From: JAJFFW01 sp039197915
Lineage (GTDB): Bacteria; Pseudomonadota; Alphaproteobacteria; Caulobacterales; Parvularculaceae
Length of the DNA stretch: 13,793 bases
NCBI GenBank assembly: GCA_039197915.1
Contig: JBCCTV010000066.1
Location: 1-13,793, forward strand
Direction of reading: 5' to 3'
The first letter of the stretch is position 1; every line of letters starts with the position of its first letter. The translations under genes were made by a program, and so were the position numbers. Under the pieces are notes generated by a model that saw nothing but the letters and a program-made list of their open reading frames with translations, was not told the origin of the DNA and searched no databases. Of this stretch, positions 8,777 through 13,793 are shown piece after piece.

Positions 8777-9121
8777 ATCTCCGATCTCTCAGAGAAAGGC
8801 GCGCTGCAACGGATCGATAAGTGGCTCTGGTGCGCCCGTTTTTTCAAGACCCGTGCGCTTGCGTCGGCATTTGTTTCCCGGGGCGCCGTGCGCCTCACAC
8901 GCCATAATCAAACAAGCCGATTGTCTAAGCCGTCCGCCAACATATTTGTTGGGGACGTTTTATCATTCGCGCGGGGCGAGCGGCTTTTTATTGTTGAAGT
9001 TCTGGACGCAAGCCCCAAACGCCTGTCGCCGGTCCTAGCGCGGAAACTCTACGAGGACCTCTCCGCCGGCGACGACGCACACGAAAAGACCAACGCAAGT
9101 CGAGGAGCAACCAGCCTGTGA
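8777..9121 (+). CDS. S4-domain RNA-binding protein (Hsp15/HslR-like), non-canonical start
   Basis: The frame encodes about 114 residues with an S4 RNA-binding fold: RIDKWLWCARFFKTRALASA, then FVSRGAVRL, SKPSANIFVGDVLSF and a final beta strand ERLFIVEVLD. This matches Hsp15-like proteins, which in E. coli bind 50S subunits carrying stalled peptidyl-tRNA. The first half of the domain lies upstream of the only GTG in the frame (8888). No ATG, GTG or TTG exists between the in-frame stop at 8765-8767 and 8888. Starting at 8888 would delete the RNA-binding helix pair. I therefore place the start at ATC 8777 (reading ISDLSEKGALQRIDKWLW), with CTG 8804 as alternative (105 aa). A base error turning ATG into ATC is also possible. 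The stop TGA overlaps the GTG start of the next gene. Position after the Suv3-like helicase is normal for alphaproteobacteria. Confidence 0.75.
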   Translation: MSDLSEKGALQRIDKWLWCARFFKTRALASAFVSRGAVRLTRHNQTSRLSKPSANIFVGDVLSFARGERLFIVEVLDASPKRLSPVLARKLYEDLSAGDDAHEKTNASRGATSL

Positions 9122-9609
9122 GCCATCCCGTGATCATCAGCTTAAGCATCACCCTGAGCATCGTTGACAACGTCCGAGCGTTCTTTTCGGGCTCTAAAAA
9201 TGCGTCCGAGGACGTTAAAGACGAGACCGCTGAGAAAACGATCGCCGTCGCGGCGCTGTTGATTGAAGCGGCGAGCGCCGATGGTGAAATTGACCCAACC
9301 GAACGCCCTGCAATGGTCGGGGCGTTACAAAATCAGTTCGAGCTTTCCCAAGAGGACGCCGATACTGTTCTCGAAGCGGCGGCGGAGCGCCAGGCAAATG
9401 CTAACGACTTGCACCAGTTCACTAAGGTCGCAAAAACAATGAGTTACGAAGATAAGATCCGGCTCATCGAAGGTCTTTGGCAGGTCGTATTGGCTGATGG
9501 CGTCAAGGATAAATACGAAGATGCGCTGATCCGGCGCCTCTGTGGACTGCTCTATATTGACGATCGAGAGAGCGGTCTGGCGAGACAGCGCGTACAATCT
9601 CAAAACTAA
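9118..9609 (+). CDS. TerB-family (tellurite resistance/acid-helical) protein
   Basis: The 163-residue product has the all-helical TerB-like fold signature: a helix KTIAVAALLIEAASADGEID (about 40-59) followed by PTER, and a second VVLADGVKDKYEDALIRRL (123-141). Each contains the ADG-x-x-x-x-x-E acidic turn typical of the family. TerB domains are linked to metal or stress responses and membrane-associated complexes. A real role in tellurite resistance should not be assumed, as no other ter gene is present. GTG 9118 is the chosen start because GAGGAG (9102-9107) lies 10 nt upstream, and it overlaps the S4 stop as GTGA, indicating translational coupling. The first 15 residues are hydrophobic and unusual. 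Many homologues begin nearer to the VRAFFSG segment. Confidence 0.82.
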   Translation: MSHPVIISLSITLSIVDNVRAFFSGSKNASEDVKDETAEKTIAVAALLIEAASADGEIDPTERPAMVGALQNQFELSQEDADTVLEAAAERQANANDLHQFTKVAKTMSYEDKIRLIEGLWQVVLADGVKDKYEDALIRRLCGLLYIDDRESGLARQRVQSQN

Positions 9610-9675
9610 CGTTAGCGGTTTGTTAATACGCCTCTTGCGTTGCAGCGAAGCGCCGCTATCTATCGGACTGTCCAC

Positions 9676-9692
9676 CGGCGTTTACAACGCCG
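9676..9692 (+). promoter_or_regulatory. Short hairpin just upstream of fdxA ribosome-binding site
   Basis: CGGCGTT-TAC-AACGCCG forms a perfect 7-bp stem with a 3-nt loop. It ends 13 nt before the GGAGG of fdxA. It is not followed by a T-run, so it is not an evident terminator. It could be an operator dyad or an mRNA structure near the ribosome site. The rest of the 110-bp gap after TerB shows nothing recognisable. Confidence 0.35.
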
Positions 9693-9705
9693 TTTGTGTA
9701 TCCGT

Positions 9706-9710
9706 GGAGG
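9706..9710 (+). promoter_or_regulatory. Shine-Dalgarno fixing the fdxA start
   Basis: GGAGG lies 9 nt before GTG 9720. The longer in-frame GTG at 9696 would put this motif inside the gene and add VYPWRIRP, which FdxA proteins lack. Confidence 0.8.
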
Positions 9711-9719
9711 ATTCGTCCA

Positions 9720-10058
9720 GTGACCTACGTCGTCAATGACGCGTGCATATTGTGCAAGTACACCGATTGCGTGGAGGTGTGTCCCGTTGACTGCTTCTAT
9801 GAAGGCGAGAACATGCTCGTTATTCACCCGGACGAATGCATCGATTGTGGCGTCTGTGAACCCGAGTGCCCGGCGGAAGCTATCGTGCCCGACACGGAAG
9901 ACCCTGATGGAAAATGGGTCGAGTTAAACGCCAAATACGCCGCCTCTTGGCCAAACATCACCCAGAAAAAAGACCCTCTCCCGAACGCGGACGCCGTTGC
10001 ACAAGAAGACGGCAAGCTAGAGAAGTATTTCAGCGAAAAGCCCGGTGACGGGGATTAA
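9720..10058 (+). CDS. fdxA: 7Fe ferredoxin FdxA (3Fe-4S/4Fe-4S)
   Basis: This 112-residue ferredoxin closely resembles Azotobacter vinelandii ferredoxin I and alphaproteobacterial FdxA. All ligands are present. Cys9, Cys17 and Cys50 correspond to the [3Fe-4S] ligands. Cys21, Cys40, Cys43 and Cys46 correspond to the [4Fe-4S] ligands. Cys12 and Cys25 are the usual non-ligand cysteines. The segment CKYTDCVEVCPVDCFYEG is diagnostic. The C-terminal tail (about 60-112), with KWVELNAKYAASWPNI, is the normal FdxA extension. It acts as a soluble low-potential electron carrier; its partner cannot be told from this window. The GTG start gives MTYVVND, the standard N-terminus. It lies 110 bp after TerB and upstream of carD, the usual alphaproteobacterial order apart from TerB. 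Confidence 0.96.
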   Translation: MTYVVNDACILCKYTDCVEVCPVDCFYEGENMLVIHPDECIDCGVCEPECPAEAIVPDTEDPDGKWVELNAKYAASWPNITQKKDPLPNADAVAQEDGKLEKYFSEKPGDGD

Positions 10059-10106
10059 TTTCATATTTTCAATACCTTAGGACCTTTTCCTCCTTCCTAG
10101 CGCTGG

Positions 10107-10140
10107 TGCGTCACAAAGCATTGACGCATGGTACACCATG
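10107..10140. repeat. Two overlapping inverted repeats downstream of fdxA
   Basis: TGCGTCA (10107-10113) pairs with TGACGCA (10122-10128) across an 8-nt loop. CATGGT (10127-10132) pairs with ACCATG (10135-10140) across 2 nt. The two share bases 10127-10128, so as RNA they would be largely mutually exclusive. The downstream sequence GCGTTTTCCC has a four-T run only, so a terminator reading is weak. Confidence 0.45.
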
Positions 10141-10372
10141 GCGTTTTCCCTAATTTTGTGATCTACTCCCGATAAATGAGGCGGCGAGAGATTTGTCGTT
10201 TCTGACAGTGCTTTTGGGCAGGCCATAATGGCTGAGCCACTCCGAACGGGCGGACACAAACAGGGTTAGCTCGCGGTCGCAGCAACGGACATGCGCTAAA
10301 AAATTTGATTAGCGAGATCAGTCTTTTGCCGCGCCAGTTTCTGAATAGCGCTGTTCTAAATTTTGCTGCTGG

Positions 10373-10386
10373 TGCTTGCGCAAGCA
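10373..10386. promoter_or_regulatory. 14-bp perfect palindrome upstream of carD
   Basis: TGCTTGC-GCAAGCA is a perfect uninterrupted palindrome 86 bp before the carD start. It is suited to a dimeric regulator. Flanking CTGCT (10366-10370) and AGCAG (10383-10387) could form an alternative stem. No regulator is recognised. Confidence 0.35.
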
Positions 10387-10458
10387 GTAGGACGTTGGCG
10401 TTGAATGAGGCGGCGTTGAGAGAGGCTCACCCCGCCCCGTTCGGAGCGCGCCGCAAGT

Positions 10459-10464
10459 AGGTGA
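10459..10464 (+). promoter_or_regulatory. Shine-Dalgarno deciding the carD start
   Basis: AGGTGA lies 8 nt before ATG 10473. It overlaps the in-frame GTG at 10461, which has no ribosome site of its own, so ATG 10473 (MATTQTETT) is the likely start. Confidence 0.65.
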
Positions 10465-10472
10465 CGATAGCG

Positions 10473-11654
10473 ATGGCGACGACCCAAACAGAAACAACCA
10501 AAAAAACCCCGGCAAAGCGCGCCCGCGCCGCGTCGACAAAATCTGCGTCCACCCGAGCGAAAAAGTCCGCAGCTTCACCATCACCCCGCAAAGCCGCGGC
10601 TCCCAAGACTAAGGCGAAGGCGACAACACCAGCAAAAAAAGCGGCGACGACCGCCAAGAAAACGCGGGCCGCCGCCAAAAGCACAACAAAAACAGCCGCA
10701 AAAGCGGCAACGCGTCCCGCTTCCAAAACCAAGGCAACGAAAGCTGCGCCCAAGAAAACAGCTGCGAAATCCGCTGTTGAAAAAAAATCGCCGGCGACGG
10801 CTAGGCCAAAAGCGGCGACGAAGCGTACCGTTAAGGCGAAAGCTCAGTCAGCGGAAAAACCGAAGAAAACTGTGAAAACAAACACTGCAGCAGCTGCCGA
10901 AAAAACAGCCGAAGCCGAGAAGCCTACGGCGAAGCCGTCGAAAGCCCGCGCCTCGAAGGCTAAGGCTTCAACCAAAGCGGCAAATGACTCAGAGGTAAAG
11001 AAACAAGCGGTTGCGAAGCCAGCGATGGTCGGTCAAAAACCTCGCTCGGGTAAGAGTGAAGCGGTGCTCCGCCCAACGTCGCTTCCGGCCCAACCAGTTG
11101 ATGAACCCGCAGTGATCAGCACAATGACGAAGTCAAGCCCCGAAGCGAAAGCCGCAAAGCAGTCGTTTAAGGTCAACGATAAAATTGTTTATCCGGCGCA
11201 CGGCGTTGGAACGATTGTCGGCGTCGAGAAACAGATGATCGCTGGGATCGCTAACGAGTTATTCGTGATCGACTTCGATCATGAAAAGATGAAGCTTCGC
11301 GTACCAACTGCGAAAGCGGTTTCTGTGGGCATGCGCCCGCTTGCTGACGACCCAACGGTCAAAAAGGCGATTGAGGTCTTAAAAGGCAGAGCGCGGGTGA
11401 AACGGACGATGTGGAGCCGCCGCGCCCAAGAGTATGAAGCGAAGATCAATTCGGGCGATATCATTCAGGTCTCTGAAGTTGTGCGCGACCTCTTCCGTTC
11501 CTCGGATCAGCCGGAACAGAGTTACTCCGAACGTCAGCTCTTTGAGGCCGCGTTGGACAGACTGGGTCGCGAGGTAGCCGCTGTGCGCGGCGCTCCGCTG
11601 GAATCGGCCTTAAACGAGCTTTCGGAAGCGCTTTCGCAAAAGAAAGCCGCCTAG
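10473..11654 (+). CDS. CarD/CdnL-family transcriptional regulator with histone-H1-like N-terminal tail
   Basis: The 393-residue protein has two parts. Residues 1-217 are an extended Lys/Ala/Thr/Pro/Ser-rich tail with repeated PAKKA-, AAKST- and KAKA-like units, very like histone H1 C-terminal domains and bacterial H1-like or AlgP-like tails. Residues about 232-390 form a complete CarD domain. It opens FKVNDKIVYPAHGVGTI with the Tudor-like RNA-polymerase-interaction part, then a helical DNA-binding part with W314 in RTMWSRRAQEYEAKI, the position where CarD proteins use a Trp at the upstream edge of the open promoter. CarD/CdnL binds the RNAP beta subunit and stabilises open complexes, notably at rRNA promoters. 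Typical alphaproteobacterial CdnL has about 165-180 residues without such a tail. An in-frame ATG at 11124 (M218) would give a standard-size 176-residue CdnL, though no Shine-Dalgarno precedes it. Gene order after fdxA is normal. Confidence 0.92.
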   Translation: MATTQTETTKKTPAKRARAASTKSASTRAKKSAASPSPRKAAAPKTKAKATTPAKKAATTAKKTRAAAKSTTKTAAKAATRPASKTKATKAAPKKTAAKSAVEKKSPATARPKAATKRTVKAKAQSAEKPKKTVKTNTAAAAEKTAEAEKPTAKPSKARASKAKASTKAANDSEVKKQAVAKPAMVGQKPRSGKSEAVLRPTSLPAQPVDEPAVISTMTKSSPEAKAAKQSFKVNDKIVYPAHGVGTIVGVEKQMIAGIANELFVIDFDHEKMKLRVPTAKAVSVGMRPLADDPTVKKAIEVLKGRARVKRTMWSRRAQEYEAKINSGDIIQVSEVVRDLFRSSDQPEQSYSERQLFEAALDRLGREVAAVRGAPLESALNELSEALSQKKAA

Positions 11655-11684
11655 ACGCCGGGCATTGTTACGCCGGGCATCGTT
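11655..11684 (+). repeat. Tandem 15-bp duplication directly after carD stop
   Basis: ACGCCGGGCATTGTT (11655-11669) is followed directly by ACGCCGGGCATCGTT (11670-11684), with one mismatch. It begins at the base after the carD stop. It is not a hairpin and lacks a T-run, so it is not a terminator. Confidence 0.7.
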
Positions 11685-11965
11685 GAACACGCAAGAACCT
11701 AAGCGGGCGTTGCACCAAATAGGTGAATTCCACAGGGGTTTTGCGAATTCAAACGGCATTCGCGGGAAACGTGCGTCCTCCGTCTGCTTTTCTCGCGCCC
11801 AATAGAATAAAATATCGATTTAAGGGGAAAAATCGCTGGCTTGTAATTCAATTTTTGCAATTCAGCGCTTCCATCTTGGGGCTAAATCGAGAAAGATTTA
11901 GTCGGGGCGTCGCGCTAAAAGCGGATCGAGATTTCCGCTTTAAAACGCACGTGCAAGGGTCTGGT
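11685..11965 (+). promoter_or_regulatory. Leader of the exported protein: AT-rich promoter-like stretch and two hairpins
   Basis: No gene is supported here. A marked A+T-rich stretch (about 11800-11870, including AATAGAATAAAATATCG) is the best place for a promoter. Downstream are two perfect 7-bp stems: CTAAATC (11882-11888) / GATTTAG (11895-11901) with loop GAGAAA, and AAAGCGG (11918-11924) / CCGCTTT (11935-11941) with a 10-nt loop. The second ends 24 nt before the GGAGG of the next gene. The frame is open through this region, but the composition is not protein-like. No carD terminator is visible. Confidence 0.4.
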
Positions 11966-11970
11966 GGAGG
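11966..11970 (+). promoter_or_regulatory. Shine-Dalgarno deciding the start of the exported protein
   Basis: GGAGG lies 4 nt before ATG 11975. The longest open frame begins at ATG 11723 but has no ribosome site and would place 84 odd residues ahead of the signal peptide. ATG 12014 is also possible but has no comparable motif. Confidence 0.6.
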
Positions 11971-11974
11971 CATA

Positions 11975-13474
11975 ATGCATTCTCACTTCGCAAAGCCGGA
12001 ACGGCTGTCGCTAATGTCGAAGGTACGGGGCAGCACAAGGCTTGTCGCCACCGCCTTTGCTGGTGTGGTCGCAAGCGCGCTCGCGATCCAATCAGCGGTT
12101 GCGGGTGATGAGAAAAACTGCGCCTCGCAATATAGCCAGAGTGAGCACGCCATCCTTGAGTGGGCAGCGCTCGGCGGTGATCCACACGCCCAATTTGCGA
12201 TCGCGCAATGCGCCCTACCCGAGGGCAAACGGAAATATTCGGACGCTGAGCGGAATTACGCCGTAAAGTGGGTATCGATCGCGGCATGCGATGCAAACGA
12301 CGACGACGCAACACTTTCCCGGAACGTTCTCACGCGGCGCTTGAAGGAAACAGGCGATCTTTCTTTCCGCCGTTTCGGCGGCGACAACGGCGATGAGAAG
12401 TTCAGCAAACGCGCGATGATGCTGCAGAACTATCGTGAGCGTAAACGCCGAGAGCTTTCCGGACGGGCCCGTCGCTTGTCCCGGCTTTTCGACGATGACG
12501 AACGCGCCGTGGCGATTAACGCGATGGTTTCAGATCTTGCGCGCATCGGAGCCCCTGGCCTGATGCGTTTGGAAGGCCTTGCTGAGTGTCCGTTTATTGA
12601 GATGGATGCGGCCACCAAGACCGCGATCTCCGTCGCGGCGAGCGATGTTTGGCAGAACTCTGCCTACGCTGAAGTGTATAGCGACACAGACCAAAATGAC
12701 GAGAACGCGCAGGCCCTCACCACTCAGGCGCTTCCCTACGCGACTGCTGAGAAAAAACGCGCTCTATTGCTAGCGGCCGGCATAGGCGTTGGCGAACTGG
12801 AGCGGGAGGCGGCGCTTAGTAAGCTTAATGATTTCCGGTCCGTCGCGTTGATCGAGCAAAAAGACAAAACCGAACTTAGCGATGACGGCACCGTCCGCGA
12901 TATTGTGAGTCCCGAGAGCGTCTTGTTTGGAAACGCCGAAACAGGGAACGCAAACGGCCCGACGCAAGTGGCGTTTACGACAACCCGCGCAGATTTAACA
13001 AGCGCTAGCGCTTCCGTATCTACACTGACGACAGCAATTCAATACGCGCTAGAAGCCTTAGGTTTTGTTGACTTCGTCAACGGCCCCGACAACGATTATG
13101 GGTCCACGACAATTGACGCTGCGAAAAAGTTTCAACGATCAATCGGCGCAGAGCCAACGCGCTTACTCACTCCCCAACAATCGCGCCGAGCGATTTGTGA
13201 CGCGGCGACCGACCGAGACGATCCCGTGTCCTGGCTTAACGTCGCCTTGATGTATCAAAAAGGCTGGGGCTTTCCAAAGAATATCAATGCCTCGAAAGAG
13301 GCAATTGACCGCGCAGACATGGCCATGAAACAGCGCATGCTTAATCCTGCAAACCTTGAGGCGTGGAAACAACGCCGTTACCCAGTCATCAGCAATCAGA
13401 TTAAAGTTGCATCGCGCGAAATTACTGAAGTCTCTCAAGGCCTAAACAAACAAAGCGTCGCCCTTTGCAAATAA
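11975..13474 (+). CDS. Exported protein with Sel1-like and peptidoglycan-binding-like segments
   Basis: The 499-residue product starts with a signal peptide: basic n-region, hydrophobic stretch about 22-43 (LVATAFAGVVASALAIQSAV), and probable cleavage after AVA or AVAG. Residues about 59-105 (AILEWAALGGDPHAQFAIAQ...) look like a Sel1-type helical repeat, and 416-450 (DPVSWLNVALMYQKGWGFPK...) like a second one. Between them, about 350-410, TTAIQYALEALGFV, then YGSTTIDAAKKFQRSIGA, resembles a PG_binding_1 helical domain. The middle (110-345) is charged and Ala-rich and I do not recognise it. Two internal stretches, FSKRAMMLQNYRERKRRELS and ARRLSRLFDDD, suggest long helices. The likely location is the periplasm or envelope, perhaps as a scaffold on peptidoglycan. 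An intrinsic terminator follows 51 bp downstream and the leader is 320 bp, so it is probably monocistronic. Function unknown. Confidence 0.75.
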   Translation: MHSHFAKPERLSLMSKVRGSTRLVATAFAGVVASALAIQSAVAGDEKNCASQYSQSEHAILEWAALGGDPHAQFAIAQCALPEGKRKYSDAERNYAVKWVSIAACDANDDDATLSRNVLTRRLKETGDLSFRRFGGDNGDEKFSKRAMMLQNYRERKRRELSGRARRLSRLFDDDERAVAINAMVSDLARIGAPGLMRLEGLAECPFIEMDAATKTAISVAASDVWQNSAYAEVYSDTDQNDENAQALTTQALPYATAEKKRALLLAAGIGVGELEREAALSKLNDFRSVALIEQKDKTELSDDGTVRDIVSPESVLFGNAETGNANGPTQVAFTTTRADLTSASASVSTLTTAIQYALEALGFVDFVNGPDNDYGSTTIDAAKKFQRSIGAEPTRLLTPQQSRRAICDAATDRDDPVSWLNVALMYQKGWGFPKNINASKEAIDRADMAMKQRMLNPANLEAWKQRRYPVISNQIKVASREITEVSQGLNKQSVALCK

Positions 13475-13482
13475 CGGCAGCA

Positions 13483-13492
13483 CGAACGTTCG
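13483..13492. repeat. 10-bp perfect palindrome CGAACGTTCG
   Basis: A short perfect palindrome 8 bp after the stop of the exported-protein gene and upstream of the terminator. No T-run follows it. Its significance is unknown. Confidence 0.3.
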
Positions 13493-13525
13493 GTTCCGGC
13501 GCCGTCGGACCTCGCCGCCGTAGCT

Positions 13526-13566
13526 CCACGGTACTCAGCCAGGAGTCTACCGCGGTTTTTGTTTTT
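13526..13566 (+). terminator. Rho-independent terminator
   Basis: The left arm CCACGGTACTC (13526-13536), loop AGCCAG (13537-13542) and right arm GAG-tc-TACCGCGG (13543-13555) form a GC-rich stem with one A/C mismatch and a 2-nt bulge. TTTTTGTTTTT (13556-13566) follows. It ends the transcript of the exported-protein gene. Confidence 0.8.
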
Positions 13567-13664
13567 CGGAAGATCAAGACAGTACTTAGCAGACGCCCTT
13601 CTGTTCGCTGAATTACAGGCACCAATTCGCTGCTATCGGATTTCTTCATCGATAATCAACGCTA

Positions 13665-13793
13665 GAGCATTTCGCATTCAAATGAATCCATATCCTGCTG
13701 CTTTGAAGTAGTTTGTACATTCGTCTGGATCATATAGCTCGCAGATGTCACCTACAGCGCGCCATAACGCGTCAATCGTTCGGTGCGCGCCGG
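13665..13793 (-). mobile_element. IS630-type insertion sequence, transposase 3' end (partial)
   Basis: A transposase C-terminus (see the CDS) runs off the right edge. Beyond its stop, the sequence GAGCATTTCGCATTC (13665-13679) immediately follows a TA dinucleotide at 13663-13664. IS630/Tc1-mariner elements insert at TA and duplicate it, and many alphaproteobacterial copies end in TA-GAGCATTT-like repeats, so I place the left boundary at 13665. The other end lies outside the window. The element sits about 100 bp past the terminator, so it interrupts no gene visible here. Confidence 0.65.
13678..13793 (-). CDS. IS630 family transposase, C-terminal fragment (runs off the window)
   Basis: Read leftward from the edge, the frame gives 37 residues ending RTIDALWRAVGDICELYDPD, then ECTNYFKAAGYGFI and TGA (complement of 13678-13680). 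The pattern I-(D/E)-x-LW near the end, then C-x-L-Y/F-x-P-x-E-C-x-N-Y-F-x-x-AGY, is the usual tail of IS630-family transposases of the DDE type in alphaproteobacteria. The final catalytic Glu lies upstream, outside the window, so activity cannot be judged. No frameshift or stop is seen in the part present. Confidence 0.72.
   Translation of the reverse strand, partial: GAHRTIDALWRAVGDICELYDPDECTNYFKAAGYGFI

Larger units (their letters stand above)
10059..10458. other. Gene-free interval rich in short palindromes and repeats, fdxA-carD
   Basis: No coding frame here has both a plausible start and protein-like composition. The interval presumably holds the end of the fdxA transcript and the carD promoter, although I could not pick a convincing -10/-35 pair. 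Contents: two overlapping inverted repeats (10107-10140), a 12-bp direct repeat AATGAGGCGGCG (10175-10186 and 10404-10415), an 11-bp inverted pair CTCCGAACGGG (10240-10250) / CCCGTTCGGAG (10436-10446), a small TGGCT-G-AGCCA dyad near 10229-10239, and a 14-bp perfect palindrome (10373-10386). A small RNA or a regulatory leader is possible but not shown. Confidence 0.5.

Noticed and set aside
8888..9121. GTG 8888 as the start of the S4 gene
   Set aside because: It would remove the first helix pair of the S4 domain, which is clearly coded in frame upstream, and no Shine-Dalgarno precedes it.
10077..10259. 60-residue minus-strand frame after fdxA
   Set aside because: TTG start, no ribosome site, no recognisable motif; chance frame in an intergenic region.
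10427..10753. Hydrophobic 108-residue minus-strand frame resembling a membrane protein
   Set aside because: It is the antisense of Lys/Ala-rich codons (AAG/AAA/GCG become Leu/Phe/Arg/Ala), which always gives pseudo-hydrophobic sequence.
11723..11974. N-terminal extension of the exported protein from ATG 11723
   Set aside because: No ribosome site, non-protein-like sequence with hairpins, and it would bury the signal peptide. GGAGG favours 11975.
13422..13649. 75-residue minus-strand frame across the terminator
   Set aside because: It spans the end of the exported-protein gene and a strong terminator on the other strand; no motif or ribosome site.
13745..13793. Plus-strand frame open to the right edge from ATG 13745
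   Set aside because: No Shine-Dalgarno, and the minus-strand IS630 transposase tail accounts for the sequence.
1..13793. tRNA, rRNA, CRISPR array, toxin-antitoxin or defence genes
   Set aside because: I looked for cloverleaf-like segments, regularly spaced repeats and small paired genes on both strands and found none with support.

Overview
The window looks like chromosomal DNA of an alphaproteobacterium with moderately high GC (roughly 55-60% by eye). This rests on the RecG/DUF502 pair, the Suv3-like helicase - S4 protein - FdxA - CarD gene order that recurs in alphaproteobacteria, and the protein sequences themselves. The Caulobacterales/Parvularculales neighbourhood is my guess, not shown. 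Most of the window is housekeeping. I see no defence island, prophage, CRISPR array, rRNA or tRNA.

Layout. (1) 30-2915: recG (+) converges on a DUF502 membrane-protein gene (-), and the two overlap tail to tail by 15 bp. (2) 2916-5388: an intergenic stretch divergent from DUF502, then a membrane-anchored DUF3089 alpha/beta-hydrolase-like gene whose nucleophile-elbow serine is missing, then galU (UTP-glucose-1-phosphate uridylyltransferase) 66 bp downstream on the same strand. (3) 5514-10058: a tightly packed run of a Suv3-like DExH RNA helicase with a 265-residue low-complexity tail, a small S4 RNA-binding protein with no ATG/GTG/TTG start at its true N-terminus, a TerB-like protein, and the 7Fe ferredoxin FdxA. 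(4) 10059-11654: a 414-bp gene-free stretch rich in short palindromes and repeats, then a CarD/CdnL-type RNA polymerase regulator carrying a 217-residue histone-H1-like Lys/Ala/Thr tail at its N-terminus. (5) 11655-13566: a long leader with a tandem repeat and two hairpins, an exported protein with Sel1-like and peptidoglycan-binding-like segments, and an intrinsic terminator. (6) 13665-13793: the end of an IS630-type insertion sequence on the minus strand, with the last 37 codons of its transposase, running off the window.

How the genes fit together. The helicase, S4 protein and CarD all point to RNA handling and transcription. FdxA supplies an iron-sulphur electron carrier. TerB sits inside this set and is translationally coupled to the S4 gene. 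Several starts differ from the longest open frame: Shine-Dalgarno placement favours 3157 (DUF3089), GTG 5514 (helicase), GTG 9720 (fdxA), ATG 10473 (carD) and ATG 11975 (exported protein).

The most unusual items are the H1-tailed CarD, the S4 gene that seems to need an ATC or CTG start, and the DUF3089 protein with Gly in place of the catalytic Ser. None of these was checked against a database; each comes from reading the sequence plus family knowledge.
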